From: Pyxicephalus adspersus
Lineage: Eukaryota > Chordata > Amphibia > Anura > Pyxicephalidae
Length of the DNA: 64,000 nucleotides
Direction of reading: 5' to 3'
Assembly (NCBI RefSeq): GCF_032062135.1
Contig: NC_092859.1
Span: forward strand, 28,218,399 to 28,282,398
The position numbers were made by a program, and so were the translations under genes. Below, piece by piece: positions 14,701-24,564 of this stretch. The notes under the pieces were generated by a model. It saw only the letters and a program-made list of their open reading frames with translations. It was not told the origin of the DNA and did no database searches. Each line of letters starts with the position of its first letter. Within the stretch, counting starts at the first letter, position 1.

Positions 14701-15277
14701 TGTAGTCTGATTAACTTCATAAAGCCTAACTGTGAGCTAATATTTTCTTTCACAAGAGAATCCCCAGCTGGGTGCAATGCTGACCTCTGGTGCAAAGCTT
14801 TTTACTGCAGTAATTCCTTTCTGACACTAGATGTCTACAACATTTCCACTTTCAATATTGTATCTTTATGTCTTCTGCAGGCACATTCAGAATACATTTC
14901 CAAAAACGGCAGCTCACTCTCAAACATCAAATTCTTCCGGTATCACCAGTGTCACACTGCCTAAAAAGGGTAGAGGTCAATCTGGCAATGAACTGCTACA
15001 GAAAAGGAAGCTAGGCAGACTCTTTAGTCCTCACCCTCAGGAAACCCAAGCTGATAGGCAGTATTCCACCCTCCCAGTGAACACTTGGAAAGATGTTCTG
15101 ATTGGACTACAGGGGAGTGGAGATGGAACATCTGGAGGGGCTACTCCACTGCACTTCAGGAACCAACCCGTTGCTACTGCACCAAAAGAGAACACCTCAA
15201 AACATAGGACTAACAATTCTGGGAACACATCCAGGAAACCAAGACTGCGGATCAGTCTGGCACCTCTCAAAAAATAA
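6612..15277 (+). CDS. C-terminal exons of a multi-exon gene; AGBL3 candidate by synteny only
   Basis: Eight exons join in one frame: 6612-6728, 9093-9146, 9664-9718, 10278-10454, 10932-10977, 11080-11249, 12752-12965 and 14881-15277 (stop TAA at 15275). Every junction has AG/GT with agreeing phase (0,0,1,1,2,1,2), which is strong evidence of a real gene. The joined 1230 nt encode 409 residues plus stop. The start lies upstream of the window or in an unseen exon. The first exon is Lys-rich; then comes a short strand-like segment (VIYLVFNANGEV), then long polar, Ser/Pro/Lys-rich and probably disordered sequence ending in a basic tail. I see no catalytic motif or membrane segment. I do not recognise the protein from its residues. 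Human AGBL3, a cytosolic carboxypeptidase with a long poorly conserved C-tail, lies beside CYREN and TMEM140, both present here, so AGBL3 is the positional candidate. No gene symbol is assigned. Confidence 0.62.
7161..7497 (+). mobile_element. tRNA-derived SINE (V-SINE-like)
   Basis: The element starts with a tRNA-like head: a box A-like stretch (ggtggctcacgggttagcac) near 7167-7187 and a box B-like stretch (agcttcaaatcccagc) near 7211-7227. The following body (tgcatggagtttgcaggttc, tgggtttcctccaggtactc) is typical of vertebrate tRNA-SINEs. It ends in an AT-rich tail near 7480-7497. It lies in the first intron of the gene at 6612-15277, in sense orientation. The family name is by recall of the consensus. 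Confidence 0.75.
8737..8780. repeat. (AT)n microsatellite
   Basis: About 40 bases of nearly perfect AT dinucleotide repeat inside an intron. Confidence 0.9.
8876..8912. repeat. perfect 15-bp inverted repeat (hairpin)
   Basis: The left arm atgcaacatctttta (8876-8890) is the exact reverse complement of 8898-8912, with a 7-base loop. It lies in a short non-coding stretch and may be the core of a small MITE. Its perfect arms suggest it is recent. Confidence 0.8.
12369..12562. mobile_element. hairpin MITE, copy 1
   Basis: A roughly 190-bp element whose two ends are inverted copies: the left part carries taataaatctctccaaggc and the right part ccagcctttaataaatcagg. A second pair of arms (cagtgaagct / agcttcactg) makes it a long imperfect palindrome. 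The same element occurs at 13235-13450 and in part at 56832-56921. Both full copies lie in introns of the gene at 6612-15277. Confidence 0.75.
13235..13450. mobile_element. hairpin MITE, copy 2
   Basis: Same family as 12369-12562. It begins ccctgatttattaaag and ends tttaataaatcagg, with inverted internal arms around a short centre. It lies in the last intron of the gene at 6612-15277. Confidence 0.78.
13560..14480. repeat. unclassified GC-richer interspersed repeat
   Basis: This intron segment differs from its AT-rich surroundings: it is purine-rich on this strand, with repeated caaggtca-type words (for example 13770-13860). Its style resembles the 703-bp element at 52981-53683, but I could not establish homology by eye. 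Boundaries are approximate. The open frame on the other strand at 14088-14384 shows no recognisable domain. Confidence 0.35.
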
Positions 15278-15855
15278 TCCCATATTCCCCAGACTCTAAA
15301 TTCTGCTTGGAATCATAGTTGGTGGGCCTTTTCTCCATTTATTATGGATGATCCATTACTGATGTCCATGGTTTAACAGTATTTATAACCTAATATACAA
15401 TCACTCTTAAAAACATATAGCATGAATATATTTTAATTGCTGAATTCATCTGTGGTTTGGTGCACAACAACACCTTCTGTATGTATGCAGTACAAGAGGC
15501 TGCAGAAAGAGTTCAGATCTTAGGATTACCCACAACCTCAGCTGTGTTTAGCAAAAGATTTCTTCTGCAAGTCATGCAACCACCCCCGTCAAGCCTCTGT
15601 CCTGCACAGAATGAGCAGGAAAGCCATATCTAGGAGTCATCCTTATGTCAGATGTCCTTAACCCGGGGACTACCTGTAATATGTTTCCTTATAGCAATAC
15701 ATGACATAACACTTTTCTGTTTCACACATCAAATGTCTAAACCTTGCCTTTGGTACAAATTCTTCTTCAAAAGATATCTAAACCTCATAACAAACATAAT
15801 TACTGTACATGGGTTGAAAAAGAAGTCATCAAGTACTAGAAACCAGCATCTTCCA

Positions 15856-15861
15856 AATAAA
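15856..15861 (+). terminator. candidate polyadenylation signal AATAAA
   Basis: The first AATAAA I noticed downstream of the stop codon at 15275 on the + strand. It would give a 3' UTR of about 600 bases for the gene at 6612-15277. No transcript evidence is available. Confidence 0.4.
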
Positions 15862-16019
15862 ACTATATATACATATTTCATTTCGTTTATTGCAGCTTAC
15901 TAGTCCCTTGATGTGGTTGCTGCATTTGTGTTTAGTATTTAGTCTTTTTTGGTTGTTAATCTTGTCGGAATTCTAATATACTTTTTATTTCCTGTTCACC
16001 TAGCTGATTTCTTAACCAG

Positions 16020-19000
16020 TGTTATCAGTAGTGTTGGTGTTTGAATTCGGGTCGTCCTTATATTCGGCCCGAATATGGCCGTTCGAATTGGGGTAGACCC
16101 AAACCCGAAAAACACGTGGTTCGCAGGCATGAATTCGGCACTCCCACAGTGCCTAGGGACCTCCCCCATAATGCCTAGGACCCTCCAAGAAGAGCAGGGA
16201 TCCTCTCCTCCATCTTTGTGGTGGTCGGGAGCTGATTGGCTCTCTGTCACCACATGCCACACAGGCAGCCATTGGCCTATATAAGCGGCTTGCCCGCATT
16301 TACCACTCGTGACAGAGATCTGCTAGCAGACAGAACCTCTTCGTGCTGCTGGCAGTGTTAAAGTAAAATTAAATTGCTGCAGTTAGATAGACTGTTTTCC
16401 TATTAGATAAATAGTTGTATTGTACTGTATTTCTTCAGTCCTGTAATCTACTCCACTCAGATAGGTAGAGAGTTTCACTGTTAGTGAGATAGATAGTTGT
16501 ATATTGTACTGTATTGCTCCTCTCCTGTAGTCAGTCAGTGTGTTACATACAGGCAGCCAGAGCCAGGGTACCCGGACAGCGTGCACACCATCACACTTGT
16601 AACGAGAGACAGACGCAGTGTCAGAGGTCACATTTGTATACTATGCTGCATATTACAAGCGTCACCACTGAAGGAAAGTGACCCCCCCAAAAAAAAAAAA
16701 AAATCTGCTTACTGTAATAATTTACACTTTGTAAAGCATTTTAACTCAATAGTATTTTGCAGGGTGTGAAGCCACACAAACATTTTAACTCAGGGAGTAA
16801 AGCAGTATAGGTTGGTTTTTAACTGCAGACAGAGAACAAGAAGCCAGCCAGACCTTAGACATTTTAGCACTGCTGGTGGTGGTGTTCGCCCATTATTACT
16901 GCACCTTGAACAACAGGTAGTAGAGTACATGACACAGCCTGGGTCAAGTGCACCCCCTCTTCCTCCAAGTCCCAGACACAGGCCTCACAGTGATCTCAAA
17001 CTATAGTCCCTAATACACTTCTTCCTTCTCGGCTGGAAAGTCTCGTGTAGAGCAAAATGTTCATGAGTGCATAGAGGAGTCCCACCAAGGGGGTGGAGAA
17101 GGGGAGCAGGACGCATTCCTTGAAGACGCACAGTTTTTTGAGTCACTCGGCGAAGAGAGTCAGTTCACATGCTTTCCCTACTCTTACTTTTCACCCCAAC
17201 ACTCTGAGCCAGGGAGCCACTTCTAACTGGCTCCAAAAGGCTGCTGCTTCCTGTCGGCACATACAGGGACACTTGTCTCATCTAATGATGATGATGATGT
17301 CCTTGATCCCACATGGAGCAAACACGGAGATCATCAAAAGCAGGAGGAGGATGCAGAGCTCTCTCAAAGGGTGAGAGGGAGGAAAAATAAAAGCTGCCAA
17401 CACTGCAGTCTTCACGTACCAGTCAGGCAAGTCATAGTCGTCCATCGTCTGCAGCTGTCACTACAGGTGTGCCTCAACAACCGCGGACCGCCATTACGAG
17501 CACCAGCTCCAGAGCACCTTTCGGCCCAGTTCGATGTTCGCCTGTGTGGGCATTTTTTAGTGTCCATAGTGATGACAAAACTATGGTCACCTGAAAACTG
17601 TGCTCAGCAGTTGAAACGAGGCAAAAACCCAAACAAGTTTGGAACAACTTGCATGAGCACACAATTAAAAAGCCACCACCCAGTAACCTGGTGGAAACAC
17701 CTGGGCAAAGCACAGAGCTGTGTGCGTCGACCTCCGCCCCAGAAGCAAGCTCAAGCTGATAGATCTTCCTCCGCTGCCTTTCCTCCTTCTGCCACCAAAG
17801 GTCACTGTGCTGCTGCCAGCAATTTGAGTGGGGGATGTAGCCGAGCATTACAGTTTTTAGGCTCCACAAGCGGTGAGGAGGAGCTCCAATGCAGAGCAGC
17901 AGGTGTTTGTAGCATTGCTAGCAGCCAAGACCAGGCATTATTGCCATCCCCCACACCTTCTACCCCATCATTGCATTCCTTTACACATTCCTCTACGCGA
18001 AACCACAATTCGTAATGCCCAAGGCAGTATTTTGCACAAAAATGTGTTCCTGTTTGCATGAACACGTGCAGAGCAATGTGTCCGTGGCACTCACTGGCAA
18101 GGTGCACATGACAACCGACAGTTGGTCGAGCATGCACAGACTGGGAAGATATATTTCCTACACAGCTCATGGGGTGGCAGCAGGGGAAGATGCAGCTGCA
18201 GGAAGGCCTGTAAAACTAGCTCCGCCCAGAGCACATCGCCATGCAATCTCCTCCTCGACCTCCACTGCCACCTCCTCCTTTGACTCGTTTGTCTCAACCT
18301 CTTCCTCCAGCGACACTTTGCCATGAAGACCCAACACCTCCTATCCACCAGCATCTGTTCCCTGCCAGCAACAACCTGAAGTTTATTTCGGTGCACAAGT
18401 CAGACGTTACCACGCACTCCTGAGGTTGCATTGCTTTGACTTCTTCAGCCACACAGGTGCAACCATTCTAAGTGCCCTGCTTGAGCAGGAGAACATATGG
18501 CTAACTCCGCATGGACTCCAGCCAGGCAAGGTCGTGTGTGACAACGGGGCCAATCTGCTGGCAGCCCTGCATTCTGGGAAACTCACACAATTACCTTGCC
18601 TGGCCCACGTCATGAACCTCATAGTACAACGCTTCCTTGCAAAGTACCTAGGCCTCCACCTGCTGTTGCTGAAGGCCAGAAAGTTGTCAGCGCATTTCTG
18701 CCAGCCGTAAACAGCCAGTTCCAGATTGGTGGATTTACAGCAAAACTTCAATCTGGTGGTGCACCGGTTAATTTGTGATGTGGCCACAGGTTGGAATTCC
18801 ACCTTTTACATACTTCAGCAGCTCGCTGAACAACAGAAAGCGTTGGTGGATTACGTTGGTGGATTACGAGTCTTCTTGTTTGAGACGCTTTATCTACATT
18901 ACCTTACTTCAACCCTGCGGAGTGGTTGCAAATTGAGGTCTTGTGCACTGTATTGGCACTTTTGGAAGAGGCGACCAGTATAATCAGCAGGAATCAGGCC

Positions 19001-20146
19001 TGTGTCAGTGACACCATCCCCATATATGCCTGCTGGAACAGATGATGGTGGATCTCGGACATGACACAGAGTGGACCCTGCAGGAAGGGATGACGCTTAC
19101 AACATCATCTCGGACAAGCGTGCCTACTGGGCATAGTGTACCGCTAATCCAGGAAGAGGAGGAGGATGAAGAGGATGAGGAGGAGATTGAGCATCCAAGT
19201 TTGCGCTGTGGCCGGAGCTGGCAGAACATGCCATTCAGATCCTTGCCTGCCCAGCCGCAAGTGTGTTATCCTGAAAGAGCTTTCAGTGCAGCTGAGTGAC
19301 AAGCGCTTTCGCCTCTCCACAGAAAATGTCCACCGACTGTTATTAAAATGAATAAGGCTTGGATCGGCAATTACTTCAACACCCCCTCTGCAGAGTGCAC
19401 CGATTAGTCGGCAACTGTTGCACGGCCTGCTGACACCTTGACGGGAAGAGCACTTTCACAGTCTTCTGCATCTCTTTCTACTCCTCGTGGCCCTCTACCT
19501 CTACTCTGTCTCTGAGGCCTATAACTTGCAATGGAGCTGTGTAACTGGCTAATTTTATTTTTCTTCTCCCCCTCGGGGCCCTCTGCCTCTATCTACTTTG
19601 AGGCCTATATCACTTGTAATGGAGCTGTGTAACCGGCTAATTTTTGGACGGGGAGGAACTCCCTCAGGACCAGGACACAGAGCTGTGTAACTGGCTAATT
19701 ATTTGACTGAAAGACCCTCCTCTAGGCCCTCTGCCTCTACTCTGAAGCCTGTGTATGGCTTGTAACAGGGAAGTAAAACCTGGCGACTAATTTTGGGGCC
19801 GGAGGAACCCCCTCGGGGCCCTCTCTGCCTCGGAGGCCTGTATAAAATCTGGCATGTTCCTTTGACTGCCCAATAAAATGGCCTTGCCAGCAATATAAAA
19901 AAGCCTTCCCGATTTTTTTCTTGCCTTGTACAGTGTTGTACAGAACTGTCGAAGTCTTGACATGTCTTTTTAAATGTCTTTGTAGGCTGTAGAAGCTCTA
20001 CACAGTCCCGAAAAATAACCCAAATTTTCCCCTTTTTGGTGTTCCAATTCGACTTCTGTGAAGTTCAATATCCCCCTATGTAATGGAGATGAGGAGTGGG
20101 TAGGTGTTTGTGGTACATAGGAGGGAAACCTAGGGTGACAACACTG
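16020..20146 (+). mobile_element. hAT transposon, defective
   Basis: The element begins near 16025 with cagtagtgttggtgtttg followed by a GAATTCGG-rich end, and finishes near 20145 with gacaacactg, giving a probable CAGTGTTG-type terminal inverted repeat. I could not match an 8-bp target duplication, so the ends are approximate. A TATA-like ctatataagcgg (about 16277) precedes the coding part. The interior carries remnants of a BED-finger hAT transposase (separate entry). The 3' part (19450-19900) contains several repeats of a ctgtgtaactggctaatt-type unit. It is out of action: stops, frameshifts and an internal deletion. Confidence 0.7.
17520..19365 (+). pseudogene. hAT transposase remnant (BED finger to hATC)
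   Basis: Fragments in shifting frames keep the order of a hAT transposase. Near 17540-17690 a BED zinc-finger region reads VWAFF then KLCAQQLKRGK and LKSHH, but a TGA stands where the first zinc-binding Cys of the CxLC pair is expected. Near 18080-18180 comes VHMTTDSWSSMHRLGRYISY, the start of the catalytic domain. Then follow LTPHGLQPGKVVCDNGANLL (18500-18560), CLAHVMNLIVQRFL (18600-18645) and LICDVATGWNSTFYILQ. At 19270-19355 the C-terminal dimerisation (hATC) signature appears as CYPERAF, then LSDKRFRLSTENVHRL. A block between the acidic EEEED run (19155-19190) and hATC is missing compared with complete relatives. At least one stop, several frameshifts and this deletion make it non-functional. 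Confidence 0.75.
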
Positions 20147-21431
20147 ATTACCCATAGATACAACGGAGAAGAAAATGTAACCACTCTAGAAAAGGTAGTG
20201 TATTATTCACAGGATCACCATGTAAAAAAATAAAGAAGGGTGAATAACAAGAAAAATGCCTTAACTTCATCTAAGGACTGGTAAGCTGCAATATTAAAAA
20301 CACTTGTTTTTGGACTTTGATACACTTTCGGATATCTGCTTAGCTCCTTCATGTTAACCACCTAGTGAACTGCATCCTTCTTTTACCATGCCCAAAGCAA
20401 AACCACCCACATTATAATACATCTTCAACAGGTCCTTTTCAGCTTGTGCGTGTCTGCTGAGGATCTACACTTTTCTATGATAGCAGAGTATGACTTCCCC
20501 CATTTCTTAGATTATAAGCTGTTCTGGGCAGGGTCCTCTCCTCCTCCTGTGTCACTGTCTGTATCTGTCATTTGCAACCCCTGTTTCATGTACAGCACTG
20601 CATTAAGTTGTCATTATTTAAATACTGTTTAAAAATATTATTACTGAAGGTGCTGCACAGGTTCCCTGCTGGGCCAAGCTAAAGCTCTCAAGTCAAAAAG
20701 GAGCAGAAACTTTCCTGATTGATCTTCTATAAGGTTGGCTCTTCAGAGAGACCACTGCTTCCACACAAGGAGCAAAGGTTCATTTGGAACAAAAGTCCTT
20801 GTTCATTTGAAAGCTGTGACTATACTTTGCACAACCTTGTTTTACCTGAAATGTGTTCGGCTAAATCAAAATGAAACTTCAGTTTACTTACATTGTCAAC
20901 TCAACAGGTAGACTTCTTCGGAATTACTGCTCCCAGTGAAATGTATTTTCCCAGAACAAATGTATTACCTCACGAAAAGAACTTACCAATGACACACTTA
21001 CCAGTGCCTTTTAAGAGCTTTCATTAAAAAAATAAAATTAAAATTGTATAATCTGTTTATAGTAGTCACATTACTTCTATGCTCTCTTCCTGTGATTCTG
21101 GATAGAGACAGGTATAGGTTCTCTATGGGATTTGTTCATTTATGTCAGCTACATTAAGCATCCTGTAGGCCTCGGTGCACTTACAAATGGTGAAACTAAG
21201 AAATGACTGGTGTCCCTCTACACTACTTACCTACAGCACTGGGAAAGGTCACCCAAACTCTTCAGGTGATCCAGAAAGCATGGTTATCTGAAGTCCACGT
21301 GGGCCAGGAGACATGACTGCCTATTAGGTCAAATCGGGCTAGAAACAATGCAACAAAGGTTAGTGTTGTCACACAGGAAGCAGGAGATGCTGGCAGGATT
21401 AACAATTTTCTACAGCTCACCCACCCATAAT

Positions 21432-21458
21432 GGCAACAACCCATTATGGGTTGTTGCC
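21432..21458. repeat. perfect 12-bp inverted repeat with 3-base loop
   Basis: The arm ggcaacaaccca (21432-21443) is exactly mirrored at 21447-21458, with loop tta. The matching place in the other local copies (near 22690 and 36090) lacks the mirror arm, so it is private to this copy. Confidence 0.8.
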
Positions 21459-21667
21459 AACCAGAGAGACTTTTTTTCACAAGCCGATCAATCGCATTGG
21501 CTGTTAGGTGCTTTCTGATAGACAGGCAGTAGATTCAAATGAAAAATACTCTGCCGGCAATTAGCTTTTGATAATTGAATATTATCCCATTAGGGTGTAC
21601 ATGCACATAAGTCCCTGCCTGTAGATAATTATTTCAGTTTGTTTTATTCTTTCCTTCTCCTTATCTA

Positions 21668-21669
21668 TA

Positions 21670-21713
<44 letters not shown>
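21668..21713. repeat. (TA)n microsatellite
   Basis: About 45 bases of TA dinucleotide repeat, non-coding. Confidence 0.9.
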
Positions 21714-21716
<3 letters not shown>

Positions 21717-22204
21717 GGAGAGATAGATTGATTCTACTACATATTTATATATATTCATTGTCTGCATTTACACAGTGACAGTGATTTGCTGATTGATCTG
21801 CTAAAAGGTTGGCTTATCAGGGAGACCACCGCTTCCACATAAAGATCAAAGGTTCATTCGGAGCAAAAATCCTTATTCTTTTAAAAGTTGTGACTACTTT
21901 CCATAAAAAATTATATAAAAACATTTTTTACCTGAAACGTGTTTAGCTGATTCAAAGTGAAAGTGTGGTTGAGTTACAATGTTGTACACAAATCGTTAAG
22001 GAGCAGAGTAAGATGAAGTGAAACTAAATTGTGTTTACAGGAAATACTGACTTAGGCTGTGACTCAGCAGATAGACCTTTTCAGAGTTCCCAGATCTGCA
22101 GATCCCAGTGGAATTAATTATACCAAAGGAAATGTAAACACTTGAAAAAAAAATTACCAGTGACACGCTTGCTAATGTCTATTAAGAGCTTTTATTAAAA
22201 AAAA

Positions 22205-22300
22205 ATATATACCATATTTTTCGGACCATAAGACGCTCCGGACTATAAGACGCACCAGGTTTTCCGCACAAGGGAAAACAAGAAAAAAAAAATTGATTTG
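22205..22300. repeat. dispersed 'ATAAGACGC' repeat
   Basis: Contains accatatttttcggaccata and two tandem copies of the core ctataagacgc / cataagacgc. This is a short dispersed repeat that I recall from several vertebrate genomes. It is followed by a TA-rich run at 22324-22348. Confidence 0.5.
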
Positions 22301-23689
22301 ATTTCCCCTGAGATCCAGCGTGCTATATATATATATATATATATATATTGAGAATAAAAATTGTGCTTTTTTTTAAGCAGTCACATGACTAAAGTTCTCT
22401 TCCTGGGCTTGTGGGTAAAGACAGGTATGGGCACGGTGCTTTGTGTACTCTCATCACCTGCATTGTACGCTTCCAGACCTCAGAGCCCTTAGGTAAAGTT
22501 GTTCCAAAGGAATGATCGATATCGCTGAACACTACTTACCTATAGCACTGGGAAAGGTCACCCAAACTGGTTATCCAAAGTCTAGGAGACATGGCTGCCT
22601 GTTAAGTCACATCAGGCTAAAAACAATGCAACAAAGGTCAGTATTGTCACCCAGGAAGCAGGAGATGCTGGCAGAATTAACAATTATTTTAAGCTACAGA
22701 TCACCCACACATTTAAAAAAAATTATATGCTATATCTAAAATAAAAGGAATTATTTTAGACTACAAACACTATAAAGTTTTAGCACTTTATGTTTATAAA
22801 GAAAGTTCTGACTACATTCCTTTAAATAGATGTATACATTCTACTTGTTCTTATCACTATGCAAACTGGATCCAACTAAAAATCTAAATTAATAGGCTGG
22901 TAATCATTAAAAAAAAATGCTGCAATAATAACCTTTGGACTGGAGCTGTATTATGCAGTAATTCCTTTCACCCCTTGATGTTCTTAGTTCCAGGGTAAAT
23001 GACAGAATCACTAAACCCAACCTTCTCTAAGCCCAGGATGCCATGGATCTGCCCCTTGGTTGGCATCACCTTACAGCCTGGGCTTAGAGTATGCGTTGTA
23101 TGGCACTCAGTGATCAATGTTCAGTGGAGTGGTAAAGCTCATCCACCACACAGTGGAAAGGGCATCGTGTTGGGGGGGGGGGAATGTTGGGGTTTTGTTT
23201 TAAAGAGACTTGCTAGTTATACACATGGTTTTCAAGATAAGGAGGGGGGTTAAGTGGCGACCATACAGACAATCTGTTCACATTTCGCTCATAACTCAGA
23301 GGACTTCTTATCCTCCTCTACAATGAACATTTATTTGCAGTAGAATGGTCTCCTCTGCTACTACAATCCTGAACTGCCTTTTCACCAAGCCACCATTTTG
23401 ACTTTGGTTCTTCCTATCCCAGACCAGGAACTCAACTAGTTTACAAGTCTTACTACAACACATATTGCAGCTGCAGATCACATGGACTTCAATTTGCCAT
23501 ATTGTTTAATGTGCTCCTGGGATTTATGGATATTTCTTACAATGTATTATTATACCTGTACTCATTCTGCAGGTTCTATTCTCTCTCCACCTCCCCAATC
23601 TGTTAACTCCTTGTCTCCTTTACTCTCCTGCTTTCTCTGCACCTTCGTTCTCCACTGCTACTTGCTTGTGAAATTTACCTTTTCAGCAG

Positions 23690-24215
23690 GATACACCCTC
23701 CTGCTAATCTCTTTTTAATTCACCTAATTTACAGATTTGTACCTCCTTTCTGGTCTTCTGCCACATCTCTTTGTAGTTCCAAATTCAGGCTCTGGTGCTT
23801 TGCTTTCAAATCCCTCCACAGTTCTTGTCCCACTTACCTGTCTGACCTGATAGAAAAATACTCCCCCAGCCACTCTCTCCGCTCCTCCGAAGACCTACTA
23901 CTGACTTTCTCACTCATAACCTCCTCACACGCACAGCTCCAAGACTTTTCCAGGGCTGCCCCAACTCTTGGGAATGGTCTTCCTCGTGTTATTCGACTTG
24001 CTAATACTTGCTCATTCTGCCTACCTGTCTTCTTCTTTCCTTTAAACCTCACCACTCATCCACCATTCCATCTCCTCCCTCTTATTGTGTGCTACTTTCC
24101 CCTCCTCTTAGATTGTAAGCTCTTCTGAGCAGGGTCATTATTTGAATCTATCATTTGTAACCTTAATATTATACAGGGCTGTGTAATATGATGTAGCAAC
24201 ATTACTACTGTCTAA
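23690..24215 (+). repeat. interspersed repeat, forward copy
   Basis: The same sequence family as 28735-29240 but in opposite orientation: caaatccctccacagttctt here pairs with the reverse complement near 29195. It ends with the words attgtaagctcttctgagca and atacagggctgtgtaatatg. Partial copies lie at 20500-20640 and 62770-62850. It is widespread in this window and non-coding. Confidence 0.65.
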
Positions 24216-24533
24216 AAATATTAATATCCGTAACATCTCATAACCACTCATAACATCAAAATGCCTTGCATCAGGTAATGCCTGCAGATCCGTTATGGGA
24301 TGTCAAAGCCAATCAGAGAACCCCACTCAATCACATGACAATGACTCATGTTGGATGCTTTCTGATTCAAAGCAGGCGGGCAGTGATTCAAATAAAAAAT
24401 GATGACCTCTAACATATATATTATTAACTTAGCATAATATCCAGTTAGGGACATAACGTACGTGGACATTAAAGTCCCTGCCTTTAGATAATTATTTCCA
24501 TTTGTTTCATTTTACTACTTCACAATTTATATA

Positions 24534-24564
<31 letters not shown>

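Larger units (their letters stand above)
20690..22740 (+). repeat. local repeat units inside duplication copy 1
   Basis: A unit recognised by aaggttcatttggaacaaa occurs at about 20776. Related copies are at about 21848 and 24997, and in duplication copy 2 at about 35463. A second motif, actgggaaaggtcacccaaa, occurs at 21237, 22548, 35909 and 37267. The segment had therefore already undergone, or later underwent, internal tandem copying. No gene is seen in it. Confidence 0.7.

Noticed and set aside
6612..15277. STRA8 as the identity of the first gene, since it lies near TMEM140 in human
   Set aside because: The residues show no resemblance to STRA8, and the orientation and position fit AGBL3 better.
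17371..18015. 214-codon open frame on the + strand
   Set aside because: It runs out of frame across the hAT BED-finger region; conserved hAT words appear in other frames, so it is not an independent gene.
23482..24055. Open frames on both strands in 23.5-24.1 kb
   Set aside because: They lie largely in a dispersed repeat also present inverted at 28735-29240.
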